A model generated the notes under the pieces. That model saw only the letters and a program-made list of their open reading frames with translations. It made no database searches and was not told where the DNA came from. A stretch of 64,000 bases of DNA from GCA-2720975 sp964467985. Lineage in GTDB: Bacteria; Planctomycetota; UBA1135; GCA-002686595. The stretch is from positions 124,001-188,000 of the forward strand of contig CAYXTP010000005.1 of assembly GCA_964467985.1 (NCBI GenBank), written 5' to 3'. Below are positions 18,439 to 27,110 of this stretch, one piece after another (the stretch's first letter is position 1; every line of letters begins with the position of its first letter). The position numbers and the translations under genes were made by a program.

Positions 18439-21400
18439 ACGCGAGCTACGACGAATCCATGCACGAACTGCTGTGTGCCTACATTCTCGGCGAAGCCTCT
18501 GGGGACCAGATTCAGGAGGTCGAAACCGCTCTAGCTGGCAGCGCTGAATTGCGCGCCCAGCGGTTGCAACTTGAACAGACCATTGGACTCGTGAAGCAGG
18601 GTTTTGGTGAGAGTCTGAGCCTCTCGGAAGGCGCCATGTCGTCCTTGCTGGCGGCCGCCTCGTCTGAGCCGGGGCCGAAGGCGACTGGCTCGATTCAGCC
18701 CTGGTACGCCTCCCCGATGTTGCGCGCCGCTGCCGGAATCCTGCTCGCAACGGGCGGAGTCTTGGGGGCCAAGGCCCTCTATGGCGGCTTGGCCACCGAA
18801 TTTGGGGACATGAGTGTCGCAACCGGGGAAGTCAACGCGCCCACGAGTTCGCGCCCGATGGACAGCAGTGGTCTAGCGCCCAGCCGCGACAGCGGGGGCA
18901 TGGGCTCGCACCTCGATCGGGATGCTCTATACGGTCTTGAGAGCATGGGGTATGCGGGCGATGGTGGTGCGCCAACCGAGAACTTCGCCAAGAACCAGCC
19001 CGAAGCCAGCGACCAAGGCGGGCTGGGTGCAGCACCCTCAACCCCCGCCGCGGGCGGCCCGACGACTCCGGGTCCTGTGTCTCCGGACGTTGCCTTGACG
19101 AAGGTTGCGAAGGCACGGTCACAGATCTTGCTCGCTGACGGAGAGAGTGATGGTCGGGGCGCAACGCTGGAGGCGCTCCGCGCTCTCGGATACTCAGGAG
19201 GAGAGGCCGCGGTGTCGGCTGAGTCTGAGGCACGTGACAAGCTCGGGGGCGCGTCCGCTGAGTCTGGGCGAGTTCCTGAAAGGACGGATGCTTACATGCA
19301 CCGTGCCATTTCTAAGAAGGGCTCGGGCCCAGACAAGGACTTGAAGGAGTCCGAAGAACTCGCACGCGAGGAGGTTGCAGCCGTTGGTCTAATTTCAGCC
19401 GGCCGGGCGGGCGGCGGAGGCGGTGGACAAGGCGCGAACGGGGCTCCTGCCACGCCGCTCCCAGCGACAGTCACGGCAGGTGTTGCTGATTCAGTAAGAC
19501 CTGGCAGCGCGGCCCCCACGGATTCAAGCCACTTCTTCTTGGGAACCGGTGCGACCCGGGGCAGGTACCGCGGGGATCTCGCAGGCGAAGAGCTTGAAGC
19601 CAAGCTGGCAGAAGACGAGACCGTTGCGGGATACCTGGCCCTCTACGAAGGACGCGAGCGGGAAGAACCGGAGATGCTGGACGAGCTCAGGAGCATGGGG
19701 TATCTGGGCGCTGAGGCTGAGAAGCTTGACCTGGGTCGCCCTGACCGAGGCCGGGACCTGCGGCGCAAGCTCTCGCAACAGGACCTGAGTTCCCTTGCCG
19801 ACCGATACGCCGAGCGTCTCTACCTTGAATGCCGCCGTCGTCCCAACGAGTCGCCGCGGGACATGTTCTTCCGCTTCTGGGGGGACAATCCCTTCGTGGC
19901 GACCAGCCAGGACGCCCTCTCGACCTTTGCGGCCGATGTGGACACCGCCAGCTACGCCTTGGCGCGTCGCTACCTCGAAGGCGGTCAGTTGCCCACCAAG
20001 GCCCAGATCCGTACCGAGGAATTCGTCAACTACGCCAAGCCTGACTTGGCGCCCCCGACCGAAGCCGCCCTGGCCATTCACACCGAGCTGGCTCCCAGCT
20101 TGTTTGGCGGCAAGGATGGCCGCTTGATGTTGCGTGTGGGCATTCGTGGTCAGGAAATTGCTCCCGCAGACCGCAAACCACTTTCCTTGACCTTCGCCAT
20201 CGACGTGTCGGGTTCTATGAAGGAGGGCCAACGCCTCGAGTTGGTCAAGCACGCCATTCGGCTTCTGGTTGGTCAGCTGCACGAAGGTGACAAGGTCGGC
20301 CTCGTGGCCTACTCGCGCGAGGCACGCGTGGTCTTGCCCATGACCGACGCTAGCGAACGCGGCTTGATCGAAAGCGCATTGCACCCTCTTTCGCCCAACG
20401 GCGGAACGAACGCCGAAGCGGGGCTCAAGGTCGCCTACGAGATGGCCCTCTCGGCCCTGGATCCCTCGGCACACAGCCGCGTGATCCTGCTCTCTGACGG
20501 AGTCGCCAACATCGGCACCACCGATCAGGACCGCATCAATACGGACGTGACCGAGCACCGGGAAGCCGGCATCTACCTGAACACCATCGGCGTGGGAATG
20601 AACAACCACAACGACGTGTTCCTTGAGCAGCTGGCCAACAAGGGCGATGGGATTTGCGACTATGTCGATGATGAGGATGCGGCCCGCCGCGCCATCGTCG
20701 AGCGTTTCACCGGTGCCCTGATTCCGATCGCCGGCGATGTGAAGATTCAGGTGCAATTCGACCCGACCAAGGTCGGCTACTACCGCCTGTTGGGCTACGA
20801 GAACCGAGCCGTGGCCGATGCGGACTTCCGCAACGACAAGGTGGATGCAGGTGAGATCGGCGCCGGCCATCAGGTCGTCGCTCTCTACGAGCTGGATAGG
20901 GTCCCCGGGGCCGAAGAAGGCCCCTTGGCCACCGTGCGCTTGCGTTGGAAGGCTCCCAAGGTCGCCCGCCAGCATCCGCTGGAAGTGGAGGTGACTGAGA
21001 CCAGCGCCACTGTGAATTTGGAAGACGCGCTGGGGAGCTTCGATGAGGCTAGCGCGGGCTACCGGCGTTCGGCGCTCACGGCTCAATTGGCTGAATTCTT
21101 GCGCCGTTCCTCCCATGCACGGGATGACTCATTCCGCCTGCTCGACGACCAGACGACCCGCCTAGCGAACGAGCTGGGGGACGAGGACAGTCGCGAACTG
21201 GCCAATCTCGTCAAGCGCAGCATGGCCCTCGGTTTGCCCCTGCAGTTGTTGGACCGCAGCGGAGTGGATCTGGCCCTGGAGGACTACCGGCGCTACCTGC
21301 ACATGCGCGCCCAGCTCGATGACCTTGAGCGTCTTCAGCAACGCCTGAACCAGCAGGAGCTCGAGCAGCTCGAACAACGCAACGACGAGCTGGAGCAAAG

Positions 21401-21446
21401 GCTACGGGAACGCATCTACTCGGACTTGCTAGAGAAGAACGGGTAG
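18435..21446 (+). CDS. Anti-sigma-like N-terminus fused to a von Willebrand A domain (ECF-operon VWA protein)
   Basis: 1003 residues. The N-terminal 90 or so (MHELLCAYILGEASGDQIQE) resemble anti-sigma factors, followed by a membrane helix at about 94-118 (MLRAAAGILLATGGVLGAKA). A low-complexity, presumably periplasmic linker of more than 300 residues carries three copies of L-x-x-[ML]-G-Y-x-G at about 168, 248 and 418. Next comes the N-terminal domain found in ECF-linked VWA proteins (FFRFWGDNPFVATSQDALST). The VWA domain has its MIDAS Asp590-x-Ser592-x-Ser594 (AIDVSGSMKEG) and LLSDGVANIGTTD. A YfbK-like C-terminal region ends in a Gln/Glu/Leu coiled coil. Overlap with the sigma gene implies co-regulation. 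Ligand and signal are unknown. Confidence 0.88.
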   Translation: MNASYDESMHELLCAYILGEASGDQIQEVETALAGSAELRAQRLQLEQTIGLVKQGFGESLSLSEGAMSSLLAAASSEPGPKATGSIQPWYASPMLRAAAGILLATGGVLGAKALYGGLATEFGDMSVATGEVNAPTSSRPMDSSGLAPSRDSGGMGSHLDRDALYGLESMGYAGDGGAPTENFAKNQPEASDQGGLGAAPSTPAAGGPTTPGPVSPDVALTKVAKARSQILLADGESDGRGATLEALRALGYSGGEAAVSAESEARDKLGGASAESGRVPERTDAYMHRAISKKGSGPDKDLKESEELAREEVAAVGLISAGRAGGGGGGQGANGAPATPLPATVTAGVADSVRPGSAAPTDSSHFFLGTGATRGRYRGDLAGEELEAKLAEDETVAGYLALYEGREREEPEMLDELRSMGYLGAEAEKLDLGRPDRGRDLRRKLSQQDLSSLADRYAERLYLECRRRPNESPRDMFFRFWGDNPFVATSQDALSTFAADVDTASYALARRYLEGGQLPTKAQIRTEEFVNYAKPDLAPPTEAALAIHTELAPSLFGGKDGRLMLRVGIRGQEIAPADRKPLSLTFAIDVSGSMKEGQRLELVKHAIRLLVGQLHEGDKVGLVAYSREARVVLPMTDASERGLIESALHPLSPNGGTNAEAGLKVAYEMALSALDPSAHSRVILLSDGVANIGTTDQDRINTDVTEHREAGIYLNTIGVGMNNHNDVFLEQLANKGDGICDYVDDEDAARRAIVERFTGALIPIAGDVKIQVQFDPTKVGYYRLLGYENRAVADADFRNDKVDAGEIGAGHQVVALYELDRVPGAEEGPLATVRLRWKAPKVARQHPLEVEVTETSATVNLEDALGSFDEASAGYRRSALTAQLAEFLRRSSHARDDSFRLLDDQTTRLANELGDEDSRELANLVKRSMALGLPLQLLDRSGVDLALEDYRRYLHMRAQLDDLERLQQRLNQQELEQLEQRNDELEQRLRERIYSDLLEKNG

Positions 21447-21481
21447 ACCCCAAGTCGCGGCAGGTAGACCGCAGGCAGAAT

Positions 21482-21509
21482 CGGGCCGTTGCCTCTGGGC
21501 AGCGGCCCG
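21482..21509. terminator. 12-bp GC-rich hairpin between convergent genes
   Basis: The arm CGGGCCGTTGCC (21482-21493) pairs with GGCAGCGGCCCG (21498-21509) around a TCTG loop, with one G-U wobble. It lies between the stop of the VWA gene (21446) and that of the esterase gene (21519), where a terminator serving both strands is expected. There is no T-run on either side, so termination would not be classic intrinsic. Confidence 0.5.
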
Positions 21510-21518
21510 CCTGGCGTC

Positions 21519-22937
21519 CTAGTTGACGACCGTCCAGCGCGGGTAGCTGCCCTTGGAGCTTTCGAACAGGACGAGCTTCTGGGTGGCTGCGTCGTAGGAC
21601 CAGCTGGCCGTGCTCTGACCGTTGCGCTGTACGTCGGTCGGCTGGGTGGCAATCTCACCCAACACGATATCCATGGGTGCGCCATCCGCGCTGTCGACGA
21701 GCACTTCGAGCACGGTATTGGGATCAAGTCCGACCGCCGTGGGGCTGGGCAACTCGAACACCTTGATGTTGGACACCTCGTCGACAACCACACGGTTGAA
21801 TTGGGGCTGAATCACCCAGCGGAAGGGAGAGAACAAACGCGCCGCACCCTGTGTGATGCTGAATCCGTGCCAGTCACCATCCCGGTCGGCGAGCGTGCGG
21901 GTGAGCGTGGAAGAGTCCGGAGCTTCAAAAGCGTGAGACTCGAAGATGCGGAACACACGGGCCTCGCGCAGGGTCTGCCAATCGTGCTTAGTCTTCGAAG
22001 AGTGTTTCAGGCGACCCGTGCCGCCCCGCTTCCGGAATTGGTGGTGAGAGGCCTTCGTCTGAGTGATCAGAGTCGTGTTGGGATCGCCAGCCGCGTAGTA
22101 GCTATAGAGCGGCATGTGCGTGAGATTGCGCACCATGTCGGTCTTCTGATCCACGAGGGCGGTGGTCCACCCGAGATCCACGCCAGAGGCGCGCGAATAA
22201 TCGAATGACAGCGCGGGATCGTTCGGGGCGCCGCCAAACATCAGAGGGCTGTCGAACAGACTCTGGACGCCGGGAGTGGACCAGTATGTGTAGCTCAGGG
22301 ATGTCGAGCCGGTATGAATCGCTGTTCCCGCGAAGTGCAGGCCACTGTCCGTGTCCGCGTGGCGAGCAGCGAAGCTAGCCGCTGCGCCGCCCCCCATGGA
22401 GAAGCCCACAGCGTAGAAGCGGTTCGCATCAACCGTCATGCCCAGGCTGGGTGCCAAGGTGCCAGCCAATGTGCTGAGTGCGGCCTCAACGTTGAGCTGG
22501 GAGTACTCGATCCCGTAGTTGTACTTGTGAGCCCCGAGCGGGGCGACGACGATCCATCCCCGCTTCATTCCCATCTCGAAGAAGTCCGAGTTGTCGAGGA
22601 CGTCTTGAGGTGTCTCACCGTAGCCGTGGAAGAGCACCAGCACCGGGGTCGGCTGGATAGGCTTGTCAGGAAAACCAACAAGGAACTCCTCGCTCCAAGA
22701 GCTGCCAGGAATCTGGGTGGAGTCGATCGTGAAGTTGATCAAGTTGCGCCCAATGACCGTTGCCTGCAGCTGGGAAGCGAAGGGGTTGCCAAAGGTCCCA
22801 CCAAGGGCCTGCTCAGCATCGCTTTCACTACCGAGCACCTCGCCGTTCCGACCGCGCAAGATCTCATCTTGGGCAGCGGACTCGTGCTGGAGACCGATGC
22901 CGCAACTGAGTGCGAGTAGGAACTGGAGTTTCATCAT
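21519..22937 (-). CDS. Secreted alpha/beta hydrolase (PHB-depolymerase/feruloyl-esterase-like)
   Basis: 472 residues. A signal peptide is visible (MKLQFLLALSCGIGLQHESA, cleavage near SAAQ); the start may be this second Met, one codon in. The hydrolase core reads PVLVLFHGYGETPQDVLDNS (oxyanion region) and YAVGFSMGGGAAASFAARHA (nucleophile elbow G-x-S-x-G). Likely acid and base are in YAAGDPNTT and DGDWHGFS. The last 110 or so residues look like a small beta-rich domain. The sequence resembles extracellular polyhydroxybutyrate depolymerases and carboxylesterases, but the substrate is unknown. The gene stands alone. Confidence 0.8.
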   Translation of the reverse strand: MMKLQFLLALSCGIGLQHESAAQDEILRGRNGEVLGSESDAEQALGGTFGNPFASQLQATVIGRNLINFTIDSTQIPGSSWSEEFLVGFPDKPIQPTPVLVLFHGYGETPQDVLDNSDFFEMGMKRGWIVVAPLGAHKYNYGIEYSQLNVEAALSTLAGTLAPSLGMTVDANRFYAVGFSMGGGAAASFAARHADTDSGLHFAGTAIHTGSTSLSYTYWSTPGVQSLFDSPLMFGGAPNDPALSFDYSRASGVDLGWTTALVDQKTDMVRNLTHMPLYSYYAAGDPNTTLITQTKASHHQFRKRGGTGRLKHSSKTKHDWQTLREARVFRIFESHAFEAPDSSTLTRTLADRDGDWHGFSITQGAARLFSPFRWVIQPQFNRVVVDEVSNIKVFELPSPTAVGLDPNTVLEVLVDSADGAPMDIVLGEIATQPTDVQRNGQSTASWSYDAATQKLVLFESSKGSYPRWTVVN

Positions 22938-23076
22938 CGAGATAGGCCGGAGGGTCCTGCGCTGGCGCCCGCCGTGGAGGCGAGACGTACTGACTACTCC
23001 ATTATAGGCGGCCCTGAGAAAGATGCTTTGGAAGGTCCCCGTGCGGGAAAAGATCTCCTGCTGAGGTGCAGTGCGG

Positions 23077-23103
23077 GTGGGAGGGGCCTCTTAGGCCCTC
23101 CAC
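23077..23103. repeat. Imperfect hairpin upstream of the DUF423 gene
   Basis: GTGGGAGGGGCCT (23077-23089) can pair with AGGCCCTCCAC (23093-23103) with two bulged G residues and a 3-base loop. It lies in the 272-base spacer between the esterase and DUF423 genes, about 105 bases before the DUF423 start. No T-run follows. The rest of the spacer shows nothing recognisable. Confidence 0.4.
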
Positions 23104-23209
23104 TGAGCGGTTTCCAATGCACCCCCCTTCAAGCGCTCGAGCTCACAGAATGGACGTCTCATTGTGGGAGGTGCTGGAGTTCGGGCCTAGGGTAGGGGCG
23201 GAGCAACCC

Positions 23210-23641
23210 ATGACAAACCCCGACTCGATTCGACCGATCAATTGGACGCGCGTAGGTGCCGCTCTCGCTTTCGTGGCCGTAGCCCTCGGTGCCTTTGGAG
23301 CGCATGGCTTGGAGTCGATGGCCACCAGCGAGCAGCTGGAGTGGTGGGAGACCGGGGTGCGCTACCAGTTGATCCACGCTGTGGGCCTCTTGATCCTGGG
23401 TTTGAGTGTTGTCCAGCAGCCGGCTTCGGGTGCCCGCGCCAAGAGGGTGGGCAGCCTGTTCGTGCTCGGTGTCATCCTTTTCTCAGGCAGCCTCTACGCG
23501 CTGGCGCTCGGCGCTCCGCGGTGGTTCGGGGCTGTCGCGCCGCTAGGGGGAGTCGCTTATCTGGCCGGATGGGCCCTTTGGGCCTGGAGTGGCAGCGCTC
23601 AGGATGCGGGCAACGCAGGCCGGGCTTCGGACTCACAGTAG
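23210..23641 (+). CDS. DUF423 small membrane protein (YgdD/TMEM256-like)
   Basis: 143 residues with four hydrophobic segments. The start is the ATG at 23210, preceded by a GGGGCGGAG Shine-Dalgarno-like stretch. Family hallmarks are the first helix ending ALGAFGAHGLES, then WWETGVRYQLIHAVGLLILG, and LFSGSLYALAL followed by PLGGVAYLAGWALWAWSG. Function is unknown. The 3' end overlaps the convergent aminotransferase gene by 43 bases. Confidence 0.9.
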   Translation: MTNPDSIRPINWTRVGAALAFVAVALGAFGAHGLESMATSEQLEWWETGVRYQLIHAVGLLILGLSVVQQPASGARAKRVGSLFVLGVILFSGSLYALALGAPRWFGAVAPLGGVAYLAGWALWAWSGSAQDAGNAGRASDSQ

Positions 23642-24474
23642 GCTTGATAGGCCGCCATCAACTGCCGGGTGGTCGCGCCTGGCTCACCCGCCCCGAGGGG
23701 TGTCGCGTCGATTCTTACCACGGGCACAATGCTACGGACGGATGTGCTGAAGAAGGCCTCTTGCACAGAGCCCAACTCGCCTCGGTGAACCGATTGCTCT
23801 CGACAGCGTAGACCGAGCCGGGCGGCGAGCGACAAGACAATGGAGCGCGTGATGCCGGGCAACACTCCGGTTTCTGGCGCAGTCAGTACTTCTCCGTCCC
23901 TAACGGCGAAGAAGTTGCTCATCACTCCTTCGAGCAGATGACCCTCTGGGCCAACGAGAACGGACTCGAAGTTATCCGGGGTCCCCCCCTGGGCCGGCCG
24001 TCGATCAACGACCCACTGCGAGGTTTTTATTGCAGGCCGTTCGCGTCGCAATTGATCGACGAGCTTGCAGGACACACCGTGCTCATACACTGCTAGTGCA
24101 GGGAGATGGAGTTCACTTGCCAGGGCGATCACCCGGCAATCGGTTCCCAAGGAGTCCGCTGGACGCTCAAGAAAGTCGACGCGAATCTTGGAGTCCGCAC
24201 CTGGGAAGTTGGTCGCGATTGTGTGCAGGGCGCTGCGTAGGTCTGAAGGCTCCAGGGGCGCGGACATTCCAAAGTGCGCCATCGACCCCGCTGCGCGGCT
24301 CAGGTGAGCTTCGAGTCCGACGAAACGATTGTGCTGAAACGTACGAAGCGCTTCGTAAATTCCACGCGGCAGATCGTCGAACACGTGGGCTGCAGAGTCG
24401 AGCCCCTCTGGAAAATCGAGCGGCCTTGGCCCACAAGAGCCAATAGCGAAGAGTTCATGGTGAAGCTTGGTCAT
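23599..24474 (-). CDS. Class IV PLP aminotransferase (branched-chain aminotransferase / aminodeoxychorismate lyase family)
   Basis: 291 residues from the ATG at 24474; the longer open frame to 24711 has no family-like sequence. Fold-type IV features: VFDDLPRGIYEALRTFQHNR with an arginine/histidine-rich segment, the presumed PLP lysine in AIKTSQWV, LLEGVMSNFFAVRDGEVLTA and GVLPGITRSIVLSLA (phosphate-binding turn). It could be a branched-chain or D-amino acid aminotransferase, or a 4-amino-4-deoxychorismate lyase; the sequence alone does not decide. A folC gene lies 12 kb away, which is weak support for a folate role. Confidence 0.82.
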   Translation of the reverse strand: MTKLHHELFAIGSCGPRPLDFPEGLDSAAHVFDDLPRGIYEALRTFQHNRFVGLEAHLSRAAGSMAHFGMSAPLEPSDLRSALHTIATNFPGADSKIRVDFLERPADSLGTDCRVIALASELHLPALAVYEHGVSCKLVDQLRRERPAIKTSQWVVDRRPAQGGTPDNFESVLVGPEGHLLEGVMSNFFAVRDGEVLTAPETGVLPGITRSIVLSLAARLGLRCREQSVHRGELGSVQEAFFSTSVRSIVPVVRIDATPLGAGEPGATTRQLMAAYQAYCESEARPALPAS

Positions 24475-24541
24475 GCCGAGGGGATCTGCAAAGGGTGTAC
24501 CATTTTGGCCCCACGGCGGTAGGTGCCAACGGATGCAGTAT

Positions 24542-24560
24542 AGTGGGTAGCCACTTTTTT
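24542..24560 (+). promoter_or_regulatory. Hairpin plus T6 ahead of the VTC operon, overlapping a TATAGT box
   Basis: AGTGG (24542-24546) and CCACT (24551-24555) form a 5-bp stem with a 4-base loop, followed by T to 24560, like a small intrinsic terminator. It lies 12 bases before the VTC start, and no plus-strand gene reads into it from nearby. TATAGT at 24539-24544 could instead be the operon's -10 box. Both readings cannot hold at once, because a transcript from that box would begin inside the hairpin. Confidence 0.35.
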
Positions 24561-24571
24561 CTGTTCCGCCT

Positions 24572-25318
24572 ATGGCCCCTCCTGACCGCACCCTAGCCTC
24601 GCGCTTCGAGTTGAAATACTGGCTCCACCCAAGCCAGGTTCGGCGCGTTAGGGAGGCGATCGCACGGTTTGCCGAGCCGGACGAATTTGCTCGGTTGAAT
24701 CGTGGGTACACCTACACGATCTCCAGCTTGTATCTCGATTCACCCACGAGGGAGTTGTATCGGACCACGGTTGAGGGCCATCTGAACCGCTTCAAGTTGC
24801 GCATGCGCACTTATAGCGATGAGCCGGACACCCCAGTTTTCCTGGAAATCAAGCGTCGAGCGAACCAGGCCATTCACAAGGTGCGCGCGGCTGTCCCGCG
24901 TGCCCGGGCGCATGCGTTGTTGCGTGGCGAATCTTTGGACATGGAGGGGCTAACTGCGGGAGCAGCCGAATTTGTTGGTGAACTGCGCCGGCTCAATGCG
25001 GGGCCGTGGATCCGTGTTCGCTACAAGCGAGAGGCCTACGAGTCCAAGGGTCACGATCCTGTGCGAGTCACCTTCGACAGCGATGTCATGCACAAGCTGA
25101 CTCGAGATGGAGACCTCTCCCTGGGGGGCGATGGCTGGTCCAAGACACCCACCGAAGGCGTGATCCTCGAAATCAAGTTCACCGACAACTACCCCCAGTG
25201 GGTGGCTCAGCTCATCCGGCAGTTCAGCCTAGAGAGCCTGTCGATCCCCAAGTACGTGCTCTCATTGGATGCCGCGCTCAGCGCGATCCGCGACACAGGC
25301 CGGCGTCAGATCTCCTAG
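24572..25318 (+). CDS. VTC-domain protein (polyphosphate polymerase-like triphosphate tunnel enzyme)
   Basis: 248 residues, all VTC domain. Strand motifs of the tunnel fold are seen in order: SRFELKYWLHPSQ near the start, YTISSLYLDSPTRELY, RFKLRMRTYSDE, VFLEIKRRANQAIHKVRA, WIRVRYKREAY and GVILEIKFTDNYPQWV. Alternating basic and acidic residues in these strands bind triphosphate and metal; the yeast relative Vtc4 makes polyphosphate from ATP. The gene is followed after nine bases by a DUF4956 membrane protein and then a membrane-fusion-like protein, a partnership seen in many bacteria. The bacterial function is not firmly established. Confidence 0.9.
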   Translation: MAPPDRTLASRFELKYWLHPSQVRRVREAIARFAEPDEFARLNRGYTYTISSLYLDSPTRELYRTTVEGHLNRFKLRMRTYSDEPDTPVFLEIKRRANQAIHKVRAAVPRARAHALLRGESLDMEGLTAGAAEFVGELRRLNAGPWIRVRYKREAYESKGHDPVRVTFDSDVMHKLTRDGDLSLGGDGWSKTPTEGVILEIKFTDNYPQWVAQLIRQFSLESLSIPKYVLSLDAALSAIRDTGRRQIS

Positions 25319-25327
25319 TTGGCCCGT

Positions 25328-26020
25328 ATGAACGATTTCGAGTCCATTTTCCGTCAACTGGGCGTTGGCGCCTCAGAGCCCAGCCTGCAGGGGCTCTTGC
25401 TCTCCCTGCTGCTCGCCATGACTATTGGGCAGCTGATTGCCTGGGTCTACACGCGCACGCATACCGGCCTGTCCTACTCTCGCTCGTACTGCCAATCCCT
25501 GGTGTACTTGATGGTTATCGCCACGCTTGTGATGTCGGTCATCGGCAACAACGTGGTCGCCGCCTTCGGGCTCATGGGCGCCCTGGCGATTATTCGCTTC
25601 CGCAACGTCCTAAAGGACACGCGCGATACGGCCTTTGTGTTTTTGACGCTTGTCCTCGGCATGGCCATCGGTTCACAACTCTACGCCGTGGCGCTGGTGG
25701 GTGGCTCGTTTCTGATGCTGCTGGCCCTGTGGCTTCATTTCACCCACTTCGGAGCGCGCAGTCACTTTGATGGTCATCTGTCCTACCGGACAAGCACGCA
25801 ACAGGAAAGTGTCGTGCAAACCCTTGAGGAGCTGTTCACGCGCTATTGCCAAGAGTTGAAAGTCGTCACCCTGCACGACAGTGGTGATCGGGTGGAGTAT
25901 GTGCAGCAAGTGCGTCTGCGGGATCGCACGCGCGGCAGCGAGCTCGTTCAAGACATGCGCGCGTTGGATGGAGTGGGGGACGTGACTCTGGTCCTGCGCG
26001 ATGAGAATCTCGAGGTCTGA
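25328..26020 (+). CDS. DUF4956 membrane protein
   Basis: 230 residues from the ATG at 25328. There are four hydrophobic segments: LLLSLLLAMTIGQLIAWVYT, SLVYLMVIATLVMSVIGNNV, FGLMGALAIIRFRNVLKDTR (family signature) and FLTLVLGMAIGSQLYAVALV. A cytoplasmic C-terminal domain of about 70 residues follows, with a ferredoxin-like pattern (VEYVQQVRLRDRTRGSELVQ). DUF4956 proteins are commonly encoded beside VTC-domain proteins. The 3' end overlaps the next gene by 20 bases if that gene starts at 26001. Confidence 0.92.
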   Translation: MNDFESIFRQLGVGASEPSLQGLLLSLLLAMTIGQLIAWVYTRTHTGLSYSRSYCQSLVYLMVIATLVMSVIGNNVVAAFGLMGALAIIRFRNVLKDTRDTAFVFLTLVLGMAIGSQLYAVALVGGSFLMLLALWLHFTHFGARSHFDGHLSYRTSTQQESVVQTLEELFTRYCQELKVVTLHDSGDRVEYVQQVRLRDRTRGSELVQDMRALDGVGDVTLVLRDENLEV

Positions 26021-27010
26021 GCGATTGGTCTCCAAGGTCCCCATTCCGTTCGATCAACGCCTGGCGACATTCGTGCGGGGCCCTTTGGTGGGACTGGTCT
26101 GGCTCGCTACCGCGACCCTTTGTGTAGTCATGCTGAACGGGCGAACTGGCCCTCTCGAACACCGAGCTTGGATTCCCCCGGTGGAGTACGAGGTCTCTAC
26201 CGTCAGCTCTGGAGTCTTGGGAAGCGTGCTGGTGCAACCGTTCCAGGCGGTAAGCAAAGGCGAGTTGGTCGCTCAGCTGGACCCGCGACCCCTTGAGGCG
26301 AAGTTGGCTACCGCCCAAGCCGAGGTCTTGAGGTTGAGGGCACAAATCGCCGACGAACGAATGCGCGTGGAGGCGGATCACGCACGAGTGCAGGCCTTGG
26401 CCCAACAGGATGCCGCGGGCACGGACGCAAATCGGCGCATGCGCCTAGAGGGAGATTTGTTGCGGTCGTCGTATGACGAATCCGACTTGCGACTAAGCGT
26501 CATGGAACTGGAAGTTCTGTTGGCCACGGATCGCGTGGGGGCGGACCTGTTGAGCGCGCGTTTCAAGCGCGCTCGAGCCCTTGCATCCGATGGGACAGGG
26601 CCCCTGGCAGCGGCTGCAGATCTCGAATTGGAATTGAGCCAATCCCACGAGCGCATCAACCGCAATGAGGAACTCTTGCAGGCACGGCAAGCGGAGTGGC
26701 AACGGTCGCGTGACCGCGTGGCAGAAATCAGGACGACCTTTGCGGCCGAGCTCGTCGCTCCGGACCTGCCGCTGATTCCCCCAGCGACCCGAGCCCTGGA
26801 GGCCGGCATCCGCGTGCAAGAACTCGCAATCGCCGAGCTCGAGCTGGATCGCGGAGCCCTGAGTCTACGCGCACCCATCGACGGCCAGGTATCGCGGTTG
26901 TACGTAGGCGAAGGGCAGTCCTTGATGGCTGGTCGCGCCGCCATGCTTGTGACGGCAACGGTCGCAAGCGAAGCGGTCGTCTTTGTCGAGCCTGACATGG
27001 TTCAGGTTGA
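26001..27010 (+). CDS. HlyD-like membrane fusion protein (3' end lost in gap 2)
   Basis: At least 336 residues. A membrane helix (about 29-48, LVGLVWLATATLCVVMLNG) leads to a first biotinyl-lipoyl-like half, VSSGVLGSVLVQPFQAVSKG. A long alpha-helical hairpin follows (about 95-280, AKLATAQAEVLRLRAQIADE and later coils), then the second lipoyl half LSLRAPIDGQVSRLYVGEGQ. The start of the beta-barrel domain is the last part seen before the N run. Such proteins bridge an inner-membrane transporter to the outer membrane. The start is uncertain: the ATG at 26001 overlaps DUF4956, and a TTG at 26025 is possible. No ABC or RND pump is visible; it could lie in the gap. Confidence 0.8.
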
Positions 27011-27110
27011 NNNNNNNNNNNNNNNNNNNNNNNNNNNNNNNNNNNNNNNNNNNNNNNNNNNNNNNNNNNNNNNNNNNNNNNNNNNNNNNNNNNNNNNNNN
27101 NNNNNNNNNN
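27011..27110. other. Assembly gap 2 (100 N)
   Basis: 100 N between the membrane fusion protein and tryptophan dioxygenase genes. Both genes are cut mid-domain or near it, so real sequence is missing: the rest of one gene, the start of the other and perhaps more between. The flanks do not share a repeat. Confidence 0.98.

Noticed and set aside
19524..21116. 530-residue open frame on the minus strand inside the VWA gene
   Set aside because: Runs antisense to the strongly supported VWA coding sequence, with no family-like sequence; it is open because of GC-biased third positions.
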